A stretch of 64,000 nt of DNA from Eremophila alpestris peregrina (lineage: Eukaryota > Chordata > Aves > Passeriformes > Alaudidae). A program made the position numbers and the translations under genes. Below, piece by piece: positions 1 to 13,700 of this stretch. The stretch spans positions 186,001-250,000 of the forward strand of contig WMCF01000161.1 of the NCBI GenBank assembly GCA_009792885.1, in the 5' to 3' direction. The notes beneath the pieces were generated by a model. The model had not been told where the DNA came from. It did not search any database and saw only the letters and a program-made list of their open reading frames with translations. The stretch's first letter is position 1. Each line of letters starts with the position of its first letter.

Positions 1-3000
1 ACAAAAGCTGCAGTGAAACAGAAAGCCAGATGTACACTTTTCTCAAGAGTGACTGATCCACACTCTCACTGAAGTCATCACGTTCCAAAATTGAAAGACC
101 CCAAAAAAACTCAAAACACCTAAGAACATGTAGGAGTATCTTCTTCTAGCCATGTGTCTATCTTAGCACTACCAAATTGTCAGCTCTGAAGGTTTGGGAT
201 TTTTTTTCCCACTTGCTTATTTGATATAGCTGGTTTAAGATAAGGATCAATCCTGCTAACTCCCCCTAAACTCTGAAATCCTTCACTACAAGTCCTCAAA
301 TGCACATTCAAAATCAAAACTAACAGCCATTAGTAAGAAAATGGATGATTCAATAGTGGGACCAGCTTTATAGTTAAAAGGGTCTGACTTCTCTAAGGTA
401 GATGCCCTAGAATTGGAAAAAGAAGCTTAAGTTACTCATGTAGCTAATGAATACCCAGCCAGCCTGAAAAAGCAGGAATTTATCTCTTACATGCTTCCAG
501 TGCAACTAAAAATTTCTGTAGAGCAAGATAGAAATACATGAAATAAACCACCTTAAAAATCCACTTCTTCCATGTGTCTTCATATTTATTATTGTCTGTA
601 CATTAGGTTAGCCAACCTGATCAAAGCTTTTTCCATGTCTTATTGTAATAAAAATACATGGAAATAACAATGTTTGTGAAGGTCTAAGAACTAAACATGC
701 TATTAATGCATATCTGATTGTTATAACTCAGAGGCATCCATCTCATCTTTCACTGATATTTCTTAAAATTTGCCAAAAAATGAGAAGTTACCTGCCTTCA
801 TACCATTCAACATCCCTTACTGTTCATGGCTCCCACATGATTCCCTCCTTCCTAGCACAACACTGTTCTATACCATTTGAAATTTCATAAGGTATTTTTT
901 AACATGTGCAAGTTCTGCAGATCTGTTCCTATTCTGCGATATGTGAGAAGCATTACAAGTCACATGCTTAAGACAGGCAGAAATCCATCACAGGGTAGTG
1001 ATGAAACACCAAAACCAGCAAAGCAGTCAAACCCCTCTTCCCTCAAATGAGAAGGATCCCAAAAGATGGCGTGTAGCTCTCACTGGAATAAAGTAATTTC
1101 AAAGAAACACCAAACTTTCTTTCCCCCCCGCTAAATCTCAATACAGTTTTACTTCCACTATCACAACTTGCCCAACAGGTAGGGAGAGAAAAAAGAAAAA
1201 GAAAGAATTATACCATTTTAAAAAGCCAAAAATATTCTCTGCTGTCATTCAAAATTTCAAAAACATCAACACAATTGTCAAAAATCACATCAATTGCACA
1301 TTTCCACACAGAACAAAATCCAGAAAATTTTGCCCCAGAGCTGTTCACGGGAGAAAACAGAAGATGTAGGTCATCTTCACTCACAAAAGACTTAAAGGAA
1401 AGGAAAAAAAAAACCTCCTGCATACTTAGAGCAAAGCAAATAGAAAAGGAACAAGACCTATTCTTCCTTCTCGACTGGACAAAGCTGCCCTTTGCACTTG
1501 TTTTGAAAGCCTCAATACCAGCCAAGAGCTCCTAGCAGGTGTAAGAAGGCTCCCCCAACAGTGACAGCAGCACCTGAGACCACGCCTCAGCAAGATGTTG
1601 CCATCCAGTCCTCAGAGCAGTCACCAAGTCCCTGTTTGTACCCAGGGAGGTGCTGTACACACCTGTAATATCTAGAACAGGGGATGTGACCAAAAAGCCA
1701 AAACCTGTACTGCTGCCTCATCAAACATGGGCTGCTTGCCAAACAGATGCTCTCAAGGCTGGATCACCACTAGCACATACTCAGTCCTGCAAAGCTTGCA
1801 GTGCTCCCACCTGAGCCAAGAAGCTGCTCTCACCTCCCCACCAATGACTTCAGTTAAAATGTTACATCCTGCCAGCAGGACCCAACAAAAGGATATGGCA
1901 ACACTTTCTGCACTGTCTGTGGAACAGCAGCTTAAAACAAACGTGCACAGGCACCTTATAATTATGTCCTGTTGTCCCCTCCCCAGCCCGGACAAGGCGT
2001 GAATAGCCCAGGAGCAGGATGCAAAGTCTCCAATAGAAGATAAACAGCTTCACTTTTGTATAGCTCCTGTTATTACAAAACTGTAAACGAAATTACGAAG
2101 TTAAAGACAACTGTTCTAGGAGATGTGACAATCTTACATCAATGCACCTCAGTCCTTCAACACATGAAGGCTTAAAGACTCAAGCTGTTGGTCATTTAGG
2201 ACAGGTAAGTAATAAAGTACTTTTTAAAGCAATCAGCATTTCAAATACATCAAAGAAATTAACACTATTAAGTATTTGTCACAACTTGGACATTTTGAAT
2301 ACTGTACTATTGCAATCAGCAACACCACCAACATGAAAAAAGAAAACCAGTGAAGTTAAAAGCTTCTGTATTAAAGCCATGAGGAAATAATTTGTTTTCC
2401 ACCTACACAAATATCCAGAAATTGTACTGTGGACCAACAGAAAATTCTATTTCCCATTACAAAATGCAAGTTACATTCTAGTAACATATCATAAGAATAG
2501 ACTTCCATGGCACCAATTCTCAGAAAAGCAAGCAAGCAACAGGGGGTAAATTGCGACTTAGATGTATGGTTTCTCACAGCATACTTTATCTGCACCCTTC
2601 AAAATCTGTTTATTTTGGACAAATGACACAAGACTTCCTCATGGCAGGAAGTCCTGCAAATCAAAGGCCACTGCTGAAACAGTATTTCCACTATTTTGCA
2701 ACAGGGACTTAAAATCACTTACAAACGTGAACAAAACTGCTGATTTACATGAAGAGAATTGTCCTTTAGCAATTTAACCACCTGAGAGGGAACCACTGTC
2801 TTCTCTTCACATTTTTTAGCTTAGCACACCTTCAGAAACCCAAGTGAATGCCCAGGACTCAACCACAGAACAGTTAATATCAACATTTGGGAAGTGAAAC
2901 ACCAAAGTTTCCAAACAATCTCATGACAGTCCCGAGCATTTCAAAGGGTAAGCAGAACATCTGCCCACACTCACTCCCATTCCCTGCACATAAAGCACCA

Positions 3001-4600
3001 CTGAAGTTTCTGGAACGCTAAAAATCCCACAGCACACTTGCAGAAAACTGAGAATTAGTTAATGCAAGGTGGACATGAACTCCTCCAACAGCAGCACACA
3101 GCAATACATGCTGAAGACCAGCTCTCCTTTGCACACTCTGGCAGCTTAGCTCCACTAAAGCAGAGCTAAGTACCAAGGTTTGTGTAGCCACACAGATTGG
3201 CTGTCACAGATCACCCCCTCAGACCACTCCCGTAACAAGATGCAACAAGATAATGGAGCCTTGTTATGTCAAGGTTGAAATTATCAAGAACTATAATTAC
3301 TTTTTCACTTGGCATCTTTCTGTTACCATTTTGAATAAAAAGATAAGCGTTCTTTGCCCATAGTACTGTGTGGTAGCAGTACTCCCAAGCAGCTGACCTT
3401 GATGTACTGAACTGGAAATAAACAACTGACTGGACACACCAACCCTTACTTAAACCTTGATGTAGAAACGTTGTAATACATTTTCAAGTGGGTGCTGAAG
3501 ATACTAAGTCACAGCAGCACCGTGCTTAACTTGCTTCAACTAGACCATCAGCTGGCTGAGAGATGCAGTACGACCACAAATACCAAAACACACTACATTT
3601 TTATTCCAAGTCTAGCAGCCTACAATTGTCCAACAAACTACAAAAGCAAATGTGTCTAATTCCTAGCAAACACATCCCAAACTGAAGAAAACCATCCACC
3701 ATCCTCCCATCTGATATTTGAGGGATTCTTCTACCCAAAACACCTTTTTATCAACAATGTTGAGTATTCCAGATCTGGCTCCAATGGAGCTCAACAGACC
3801 CACACCACATAGTGAGGAGACACCCACTCACAGTCCAAACGTGCAGCTGAAGTTAGACTGCCAGCACTTTTTGACCAGGGCCATAGAACAAAGGCACAAT
3901 GCCATGTGAACATGGATACACTTCCAGGACACAATGCCTTCCTGCCTGTAACCTAAAAGCAAAGAAAGGGATTTGGCTGGCTTACTGCCACTGACCAGTT
4001 CCCACAGCAGGTAAGTTCATATCTTCAAATGCTGCATGTCTACCAAGATTGCACAGGATGAGGGAGATATTGCAGAAATGTCAGTTCATGCAGCCTGTAG
4101 AGTTTGTTTACATAGTCTACTTCAAGATACTGCCAGCTTATCACCAAAATGTGCCAAGGATGCAATCAAGGTGGCTCTCTGCAGAGCCTGACTGGATCCA
4201 TAAGAGTCTGTGAGCTCAGGAACATCCTACAGCTGTACAGCCACAACCAGGCACAGAGGCATGCACAGGCACCAGGGAGCAACCCAGCTTTGGTGGAGAA
4301 AAATAACTTCTGTTAGCTAAAATATGCACAATTTGCTTTTCTTAACACAAAACCCACCACTTGTGTTTCATAGTAAAATTTCATGATCCAATATGTGGAC
4401 AGGCATGGACCTCATCACAAACCTACATTACCAAGAAACCAAAATTCAGTCATTAAAATAAGGTCAGGACTCACAGGTCTACACTGAAATCTTGCAAGTT
4501 ACTCTAGTTGGCCACAAAATTTCAGTTAAATCATTTATGAAACTATAGGTCAAAATACATACATCTAATCCTCTGCACTTCTTTCATAAGTGTTTCGCTA
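1..4600. other. AT-rich DNA, no gene recognised
   Basis: Unique-looking sequence left of the CpG island. If the minus-strand first exon is real, this would be its intron 1. No conserved exon or complete mobile element was recognised. Confidence 0.5.
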
Positions 4601-4671
4601 TGCAGGCACAGCTAGAAATTATACTCCTAATCTTTCAAGGTGAACATCACACAGGGTTTCAGCATCCAGCA

Positions 4672-4797
4672 CTACTGACTGGTCTCCATGCAAACCTCTC
4701 CATTTGCGTGGACCACCTCCCAGGACTGCAGGGCGAAAACCACGCTCAAGGCAAGGAGCAGGTACTTCAGCAACCCCGCAAATCCCCCCAACACCAT
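4672..4797 (-). CDS. Possible short N-terminal exon with signal-anchor sequence
   Basis: An ATG in strong context (GAACATGG) opens MVLGGFAGLLKYLLLALSVV then FALQSWEVVHANGE, a single hydrophobic segment resembling a signal peptide or anchor, within the CpG island. The frame stops after 41 codons. A splice at a GTGGTC or GTTTGC donor inside it is possible but both are weak. I do not recognise the protein. It may be the start of the CpG-island gene or a chance frame. Confidence 0.25.
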   Translation of the reverse strand: MVLGGFAGLLKYLLLALSVVFALQSWEVVHANGEVCMETSQ

Positions 4798-6080
4798 GTT
4801 CCGCACCCTCCGGCAGCCCCGATCCCCCTGTCCCCGGGGACGCACCGGGGACAAACCTGTCGGGTTCTGTAACTTCAATGTCCGTGCCGCACCGCGGGCT
4901 CGACAGCTCCAGGCTGCCGCCAAAAACAGGACCCGCACAAAAAAAATCAAAATAAAACGCGGGGGGAACGCCGACCCGACCCACCGCCCGTGAGCCGCCC
5001 AGTGCCCGCGGCGGCCCGGGGCGATGCCCCACACTCCCCGCAGGCCTCCCCAGAGCAGAGGCAGGCGGGCCCCTCCCGCACCCCGCCGGGGCTCCCGCGG
5101 GAGCACCGCCCGCCCCAGCCACAACAAAGGCGGCCGGAGCGGCCCAGCGCCCGCGGGGCTCCTCCGCGACCCCCTGGCCGCGGCCCCGGCACAGCCCCTG
5201 CACTGGAGCCGGAGGGGGGTGCCCGCGCAGTGACAATGATCGGCCGCCCCCCGCACCTGCGCCGCCGCCCCCTCCTCCAGCCCGGCCCGGCCCGGCCGCT
5301 CGGCATCCCCGGGGAGCGGGGCCTGCGGCCGGGCCGAGCGGGGCCGAGGGGACGCGGGGGCTCCCCGGGCCCACCGGCGGCGCAACAAAGCGGCGGGGCC
5401 CGGGGGGCGGCGGGCAGCGCCGGCGGACACTCACCGGGGGGCGGCGGGGTCCCGGCGGTGCCGCTGTGCCGGCCCGGGGAGGGGGCGGCAGGCGGTCCGT
5501 CCCTCCTGGCTCTCCTCTCTCCGCTGTGCTCTCTCCGCCAGCAGGGCTCGGCTCGGGGGGTTAGGCGGCGCGGCGGCCGCGGCCGGGCGGTGCGGGCCGG
5601 GCCGGGAGGGCGGCTCCCCCCGGGCGGGCTCCGGCGGGACGCGCCGCCGCCGCCGCTGCTGCACCGTCCGGGCGCCGGGGTCGCCCCGGCCCCATCAAGG
5701 CCGGACCGCGCCGAGGGGGCCTCGGAGGGAGCGGGGCCGCTCCCCGCGGCGGCTGGTGGCCATCTTAGTCCTCCTCCTCGGCGCCGAGTGCCCCCTCCCC
5801 GCCCGGCTGCCAGCGCTGCCTCCTCCCTCCGCTCCTCCTCCTCCTCCTCCCACTGCTCCCGGCTGGCTGCGGTCGCCCGAGGAGAGCCGGTTGGTCCTGG
5901 CAGGCCGCGGGCCCGCTTCTTAGTTCTGGGGCTTTTTACAATTGTCTTACTTTTTGGAGCGGTGGGTTTAGCTTCTCCCCGTTCTCTGACAGAATTCCCG
6001 TTCCTCTAGCGCTGACAGCCCGTGTCCTCTTCCCCCTGCCCCGCCGCCACAGGCCCGAGCAGCTGACGCCTGAGGAGAAG
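4780..6080 (-). promoter_or_regulatory. CpG island, probable minus-strand promoter of an unrecognised gene
   Basis: The region is dense in CpG and GC boxes. On the minus strand an AAGATGGC element, as in YY1-type promoter motifs, lies at about 5760-5767. It is followed about 325 bp later by a consensus donor. TATA is lacking. In human, as I recall, the neighbour at the CDS1 tail is WDFY3, transcribed toward CDS1. Here the island drives the same strand as CDS1, so orthology is unclear. Plus-strand start activity from a bidirectional promoter is possible. Confidence 0.6.
5435..5800 (-). other. Putative untranslated first exon
   Basis: The right border is approximate. On the minus strand the exon ends CCCCCG|GTGAGTG, a strong donor. 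It carries an ATG at 5763 opening a 22-codon upstream ORF that stops at TGA, so it is most likely a 5' UTR exon whose coding exons lie left of the window or in the flanking 4.6-5.4 kb. Confidence 0.4.
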
Positions 6081-6099
6081 CCGTCCCGGGCAGGAACCT

Positions 6100-9000
6100 G
6101 GATGTGGGATTAGGAAGGGAATGCAGGTCGATGCCGGAGCAAATAATCCACCCTTGAGCCGGGCCTGAGGTGCTTGCCCTTTTGCTCTTTGTCAAGTGTA
6201 TATCTGGGGAAAGTCCACTGGATATCCCTAGTGACGACCACAAAGAGGATTGTATGTCTGTGCTGACCAACCTAGCTCATCTGTATGATCCAGATGTTTA
6301 AACAGAAATAGTTACGTTTTTCCTACTTAATCCAGAAGTTGAGTTAAATTCCCAACAGCCAAAGGAAAAAAACCTCCTTTTTTTCTGCAGGACAAGACAA
6401 CAGTTTAGCCACGTGCTGGACACACAGTGCAGAGGATCACTGCAACCCCGAGGCAAAGCTTCATCCACTTGGACATGCCTGGGGAGCAGTGCAAAGGTGT
6501 GTCCACACATGTGTGACCAGATACCCTTCTGCCTTTTTCCAGTCACTTATAAACTTACCTCCTCTAAGAAATCAGCTGCTAGCAGCCATTCACCCTCTAG
6601 CAGTTTTGTTTGGGGTATTTTTTTTTGTTTACAAAATCCATTCTGAAGCCTTAATTGAAAAAACAAAATATCAGTTTAGAGAATCTGGCTGCAGGGGTAA
6701 AAGCAGCAATAAAAAATGCACAAACCATCCAAGACCTCTAAATTTCATTGGCAAATTATCACAAGCACCAGGAACCAGGACCATTGCCTCTTGCCTGTGC
6801 TGCAGGGGTTTATTAGAGGAAGCTGTGTACTCTGTTCTGCTGGAGGACAAATGGAGTAAACACCATTTATCCTTTCTTTCTTCTCTGGCCGTTAGCATCA
6901 AACATGTAAATGCACTTAATGGTTTTTTTCTGGCTGATGTTCTGCTGTTCAGCTGGCAGTGGAAATTATCTGGTCCCATTCAGGTGGGGAATACTGCTTA
7001 AAACTTATGTATATCTTGAGTGCGGCTAGCTCTACTTCAGCTCCTGAGAAGCACTCACTGAAGACAAAAGCATAACTCCAAACAAAGAAAGCCTACTTCT
7101 CCCTACTGAAAAACAAAATAAGCAAGGACAAGTGCATAACATCCTTGCCTACACAATACAGTGCCACCTTTACTTGTTAAAGACATCTTCAAGCATTCAG
7201 AATTCACTGCGTGGACAGAAGCAACATCTAGCCCAGCTCAGAACAGTTTATGCTATAGTTTGGGTTGGAATGGAGTCCCTTTGCAATACCTGTATTTATT
7301 TCTGTGCAGGACAATCAGCGAAGGACAGGCACCAAGAGAAAAATCATGCACAGTATATCAGCCATAGTCCTGTCATAGCAACTTTAATTTGATCAGTTGC
7401 TGAAGCTCTAAAAACAGTTGGTATTCTTGTGCCTCTTGAGAAAAACTTAAATTTTACTCCACATGTATCTTGTTTTGCCCCTCATAATGAAATGCTTACT
7501 TTTGCCTACTTTTTAGACACAGAGCATTGTAACAACTTCTTCCCAACCACTCTTTGCAGCCTCCTATTCCCACGTCACATGCTAACACCTGTAATTGCCA
7601 CTATCTGCTACAGAAAAAAACCCCCACATTTGTCTATGGCTAAGACCATATAAGAAATGTTACAAGGATAAAAGGGCAAATGAGGATGGTCAAAACACAA
7701 AACTACAGATTTTGTTTAGCAGGATGCCTTTCTGAGGACACTCACCATGTTTTGTATGCATCATGTAACAATGTATGCACAGAAGGATGTGTGTTGAGCT
7801 GCATGCTATCACATGCCAGACTGACATCATTTACCCCTGGAGTAAAGGCTAAGCTCAGGAGTCAGTGGAAAATATGTTTCTGCTACAAAACCACCAAGGT
7901 CTCTATCTCGGTCCATTCAAAGCTAACATGCACTGAATTTTTAGAGGTGCATCCTCCAGCCATGTCAATCTAGAAGCAAAAACACAATGAACTCCACTAG
8001 GCAGAATTTGGCCCCATTTGGTGTTTTCATTCTGAACTGCAGCAAAGGGAAGTGCTGATCCCATCAGCTTGTTCCAACAGTTATTTCACTTACTGTGCAA
8101 GATGCAGCCTGTGAATGGTACATAGCAGTTACACTTCACAAAACAAACAATCTTCTGCCTGCAATTTATGTGTGGGAGGAGACTTGCATGTTTCTTAGGT
8201 GAAGGTTTAGCAGGACTTATCTGAACCAGCTCTACTGAGTAAGAAAGCTAACAGAGATGGTGCTGTTCCTAACTCATAAGTAGTGGGAAATCAGCAAAAT
8301 CCCCCAGGATGGCAGCAGGATTTGCAGGGACAGCTGTGTGCCATGCCAGATACACGTTTTGCTTCATGCCAAGTTACACAGTTTTTTTTTTTCTTGAGCA
8401 GCTAATGCTCATTGCATCCCTATTTATAGTTCCCATCTTTTGGTCAGTTGTCACACTTCCAAAACAAAAAATGGCAAGCTGTAATGCTCCATACTGAGTG
8501 ACACCAGACACTCTTCTTACCTTCTCAGCATCTCTCCTCTTGCAAAGCTCATCACAGGTACCTGCTTGTCTTTCTCAGAGAAGGACTTGAAGAATTACTC
8601 AAAATAGTAATTACAGTGCTGTAGTTAGACAAAAGGAAGTATTTACAGTTAATCTTTCTTCCACTTTGCAAAGCAACTGTGCACAAGGGATTGTATCAAT
8701 CATTAAAAAAACGTGGAGATCTATTTTAATTTCTTTGCCTCCTTTTTTAGAGGGTAAAAGGTGAAAGCAACAAAATTGACTCCCAGTGGTGCAATGCCAC
8801 TCCACTTCCAGGTGAGATGCTCATATACCTCCATTGCATTTATTTCACACATCCTGGGCATGAAGCTACATCTGTCTTCTTTGCATATATTAGCTTATGG
8901 CAAAGTACAGGCAAATCCAGAACTGGAAAGAAATTGCTACACGAAAGTGAAATAAATTTGAGGGAACGTTTGTCTGGTTTTTTGTTTTTTTTGTTTGTTT

Positions 9001-10730
9001 TTTTTTTTTTTAATTAGAATTCTTTTAACTGAAGAAAATGGCACTGCTTCCCAAATTTGCACAGCCTAATGTTTTAATCATACAGGATTCTTAATACTTC
9101 CTCTGAGAATTACTCTTCCCTCCTTCCTTCTTGCTTGTTTACAGATATTTTTGGTATTAAATAAGAGGAAGGGTGGGGCTGTCGAGGGTCTAGTGCCCCT
9201 GTCCTGTGAATCTCATGTTGAATTTGGCTGAAATTTGAAAAATTAAAAAAAAAAAGTAAAATCCCTTGTCACACATGTTCTTCAGAAATATAATGGCCTA
9301 CTTGTCAGAAGTTAATAAATTATACAATCCCCAAATAGTCTACTGCTGAGCTCATAGCATTTGTAAAGCATTAACAGAGTCACCACAGCAGAAACACCAG
9401 CAACCTGATGGAGTAACAGTCAAAGAAAGCAGCAGCCAGGGCTGCAACTCCTTCATCCTCTGGGGCCCAGCAATCCAGCTACACTTTGGATAAAGAGCCT
9501 TTCTTCTGCTGTCAATGTTAGTCACATAGTTCAAATAAATAAACATTTGCATCTCATTGCTGCAGAATCCAAGTTTAAAGGTGGGTGACTTAAGAATAGT
9601 TTGTAACAGCTGGACATAATGTGTGGGTTTTTTTCTTCTAAGACAAAACTACTAACAAAGCAGCATTGAAAGCAAGAACATGAGGGTGAAGGGGAGAAGC
9701 AGAACAGAGGATGGTGACATAACAGAATTCCCAGCCCACAAAGCTTTAGGCCACATCTGTAAAAAACCCCAGAGCTTGCAGTTCAGTTCTCAAAATCCCT
9801 GCCTTGCTTCAGATTATTTGTCCAGAACAGAGGTTACAAGTCTGGTAGCACATAACTTGTCATATGTAACTTGTGTACAATGAAATATTCTTCAAGGAAT
9901 AACATTTCATTGATAGAAAAGGACACATGCCAAACTTGCTTGTAAACAAGTATTATTACATTGTGCATGTGTGTATGTGGAAAAGAGCATGTGGTTAACA
10001 AGAATATCAAACAAACTTCATGATACTTAATACTTAGAGGATGAGGGAAATTTAGAGGTCAGAGCCATATTCTCTGGGTCTAAATTTTTGCATACCTGCA
10101 CGCTAATGATTCTTTTTAGACTCTCTGACCTGCACAGGCAAAAGGCAACCACAACTTTAAGGGCCTGGATTGTGTTCAGGCCACCTGAATGTGGCTCTGC
10201 ATGTCCAATAAAAGTAGGAAAAAGGAGCAGGTGGCAACAGAGAAGGTGCAGTTCAGCTGAGGTCATTGTGGCTTACGCAGCCTCAAAGCCTGATGATCCC
10301 AGGAGTGAATCCGAGAGGATGAGATCACACTCAGTGAGGGAAAAATGCTGCCATCTGGTGCCTCTGGAGAAAAAAAAAAAAAAAAAAAGAGAGAAAAAAA
10401 AAGAATAAAAAAGGATTATGTTGATGGTGTGCCTCATCTGCAGTGGTCTCAGTGCTGCTGGTTCAGTCCTACTGACCTCCAGCTGTCTTTTTGTTGTTAG
10501 GAGGTGTTACCATTCTGCAAGTCTTACTTTAAACAAACAGACTGAAAAAGTGCATTTTACAGTGGTTTGCCTGCAAGAGGAATAGCGTTAAATATTAATG
10601 CAGTCTTTAAGGCAGTTTTAGGAAGCATGGTTTCAAACAAAGTCACTTACATCTGAGAATAACATAGACCTTATTTATCTGAAGTTATGCAGATTCACCA
10701 AGAGATTGCAAAATGCTCTCCTATCACAAA
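6100..10730. other. Intergenic, no gene recognised
   Basis: Low-GC sequence with poly(T)/poly(A) tracts (about 8380, 9000, 10370) and a CTCF-like site near 10347. Open frames up to 170 codons show no family resemblance. Confidence 0.5.
10347..10364 (-). promoter_or_regulatory. CTCF-like motif
   Basis: The minus strand reads GCACCAGATGGCAGC, close to the CTCF core consensus. Judged by eye only. Confidence 0.3.
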
Positions 10731-10731
10731 T

Positions 10732-10734
<3 letters not shown>

Positions 10735-10767
<33 letters not shown>
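10735..10767. repeat. (TA)n microsatellite
   Basis: About 16 uninterrupted TA units. Confidence 0.97.
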
Positions 10768-10769
<2 letters not shown>

Positions 10770-10771
<2 letters not shown>

Positions 10772-13700
10772 GTAGCAGAAGGAACTTGTAGTCTGTAAAG
10801 TACATCTGAGAAAGAATGAAGATGCTGGATTTTGCCATCAAGTTGAGTGAAAAAGTTTAACAGAACAGGAATTCAATGCATTTCGTTTGCAGAACTGACT
10901 TTTTGACCTTGACCATCACTGCCCAGCCTCTAATGCCCACTATTTTATCTTCTGAGCATTGTAGATCACACTGAGTGCATGTCAGAAGCCTCAGAGGATA
11001 CAGGACCAGACACCAAACACCACCTACTTTTATAATTCGCCTTTTACATCAGCCTATTTTGGATTGTTGTTGATAGAGCCTCAGAGGATGTGCCAAATAT
11101 GTACTGAGACACTCCACAGTGCTAGAATGAGGGAGTGTTATTTTTGTCTAAGATATTTTTATTTTTACAAGCTTTCACAGAAAGCCATAATGGTAGCTTG
11201 GAGAGGTTGAAATTACTGATTAAATTAAAACCCATACATTGCTCTATTTTAGATGTAATAAAGATAGCTCTTTCTGGGAACTTAAATTTGTTTATCCCTT
11301 GACTAAGGGAAAATCTGAGGGCCGCAGGTCAGCTGCTCACTGGAAGTAAAGTGGTTCATATACCATATTAATTTTTAGACACATCACTTTTGTAACAAAG
11401 TGGTCACAAACCTTAGGAATGAAATTCACTCTTGCAGATAAACTAATTCCTGTAACATGATTAATTTCCTAGAAAGATACTCCAATCTAAGAACATCTTC
11501 AAACTCATGGAGTAACCCAAGGACCAGAGAGTCTTGCAAATGATTTATTGTACAACTGTGCTGAGCAAAGAAAAGGAATATGTTCCATTTGGTTCCTAAC
11601 CTTAATATATCTACAGCACTTTATACATGTTTTTCCTAAAAAATCCTTACATTTTCATTCAAAGCAGAGCTAGATACTTATATTACTAATGTTGCAGTGG
11701 AAAAACTTGGAGTTTCTTCCTCTCCAACAGCCTTGGAATTTCTTGTGGGTGGAGGGAGTTTGGATTTTTTAGGTATGCACATAGCACATTACAGTGGTGG
11801 AGTAATTTCTTTGACAGTCCCTTGACCATGAACAAATCAGGCAACTTGAAGCCCTTCTAATATTCTCAGCCATGTCACATAAAACTATGTTTAAGAAACA
11901 ACAAAAAAGTTTTGTCAGTGCCTGTGGCAGCCTTGTTAACATCAACTTCAGTCATCAGTCTCTCTTCAAGTTACAGTCTGGGATGGGCATTTCATTTCAC
12001 ACATAAAAGTGGTTTTCCACAACTTCCACCTCCAAGCAGAGTACCTGAACCACACCAGCAAGGTGATTCAAAGAGATTTCTTATTAGCCAAACTTTTGGC
12101 TGTTCCCAAGGGGGTTGATGAGAGTTTTCTGTGGTAGACTGATAGATGGCTAAGCAATCATCTGAGCAAGCCATGGGGAACGAGGCTGGAAAGAGCCTGT
12201 GCCTTGTCAGTGGGCTTATATTAACCTCATCTACAGGGTCCACATCTCCACTGGATCACTCTTTAGTCTCCTGCCTTTTGAGAAGCGTATGAAAACACTA
12301 GGCTAAAATAAGCAGGGCTTGAGATATCCATGGCCCAGAGAAGTGGAATTACAGTAGAGGTAAGTAAGCTACAGCCCTGGTGTATATGTGGGGTCTTGAG
12401 GATAACAAAGCACAGTTCATGCTCTCTAAAATGACTTGCCCAATGCTGTCCAAATGACCAGATGTGTTAACCACTGGGCCCAGGTTGCCACAATACCATG
12501 GGAAGTCCTTACAAACCCAAGTAGTTTCTCAGAATATTTTAGCCATCAGCCTACAATCATTGCTCAGTGCACTCATGCATTTCAAAACCTCCATTGCAGG
12601 GCTAAGAGAAAGATGTAGCATGTCTTAGCTTTTCCTTGATTTATGCAGAGGGATACAGATAATTATCTGTCAGTACCATTGTCCATCTGTGCACTAGCAT
12701 ATGCTACTTTAAGTATGTAAAAATGGCACTTTGCCTTCAGCCACAAGAAGAAAGCAGTGACTCCTGGCTTTTTTATGTCATCACTTTAGCCAACCAGCTT
12801 TTTCTAAGAAGATTTTTTGATAACACAAAATGGATGCTTAACCAGTTCTGGAAGAAGATATGTGCAAATATCCCATAGTAAAACTACCACCAGCTCAGTA
12901 CGTGGGCATCAGCCTCCTTATGCTTTTTAAAAAACGTTCATGCATAAACGCTACCTAAAAGAATGGCTTCTTCTTTCAACACCAAACTGCCACTGTCAGA
13001 TGCAGAATGCTGGCTTCTGAAAATTAAGCAGGCTCCTCAGCTACCCCCTGAAGCAGAAGAAGTGGTTGCAGCTTGATGCAATCTGCTTCAAGTCAGCCCC
13101 ATGGCTGATCACACAAGATGGGGTTTGAACACTGCTTTGCCAGATGCACATTCATCCCATCAATGTTTATGGCTAGCACGTGCACTTATTTTATTGCAGA
13201 TGGAACATGTCTGAAAATAAGACTTGGGTCTGAAAGGCAGCAGTTTCCTGCATGATTTTAAGCTTGGTTTTTCTTCCCCCCATTAAACCAGCTGATCAAA
13301 AAGTACACAAACTAGCTTGCATGTTCATTTTAATCCTCTCATCTATTCTCCTCCATCATGTGATCCTTTCTTCCTCAAAACACCCGACAGCTTTGCACAT
13401 AGTCAGCAGAAAGAAACTAAGTGCAGGACCTCTAGAATTTCATGGGCCTTTGACAGAAGGCAGTCCTGAGCATTATTGCACACTTGCTGTCTCTGCAAGA
13501 GCCACCCTGCTCTCCCAAAACATCTAATGAAGACTCTTGGAAAACAGTCCCTTCCCATAAACTTTTCCTGAGAGTATTCCTTCATTTGTAGAACAAATCT
13601 TTCCTGTCAACAGATTTGCTCGCTCTCCTCATAATTTCCTCCTGTGCCCTCTGAAGAGATAAACTGCAAACCCTGCAACTGGCTTTTATTTCCTCTTTCA

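Noticed and set aside
4990..6009. 339-codon plus-strand open frame
   Set aside because: It runs through the CpG island, where stop codons are rare. It is low-complexity Pro/Arg/Gly-rich with no domain, and antisense to better gene-start signals.
6489..7001. 170-codon plus-strand frame
   Set aside because: No recognisable domain and an AT-rich intergenic setting with poly(T) inside the frame.
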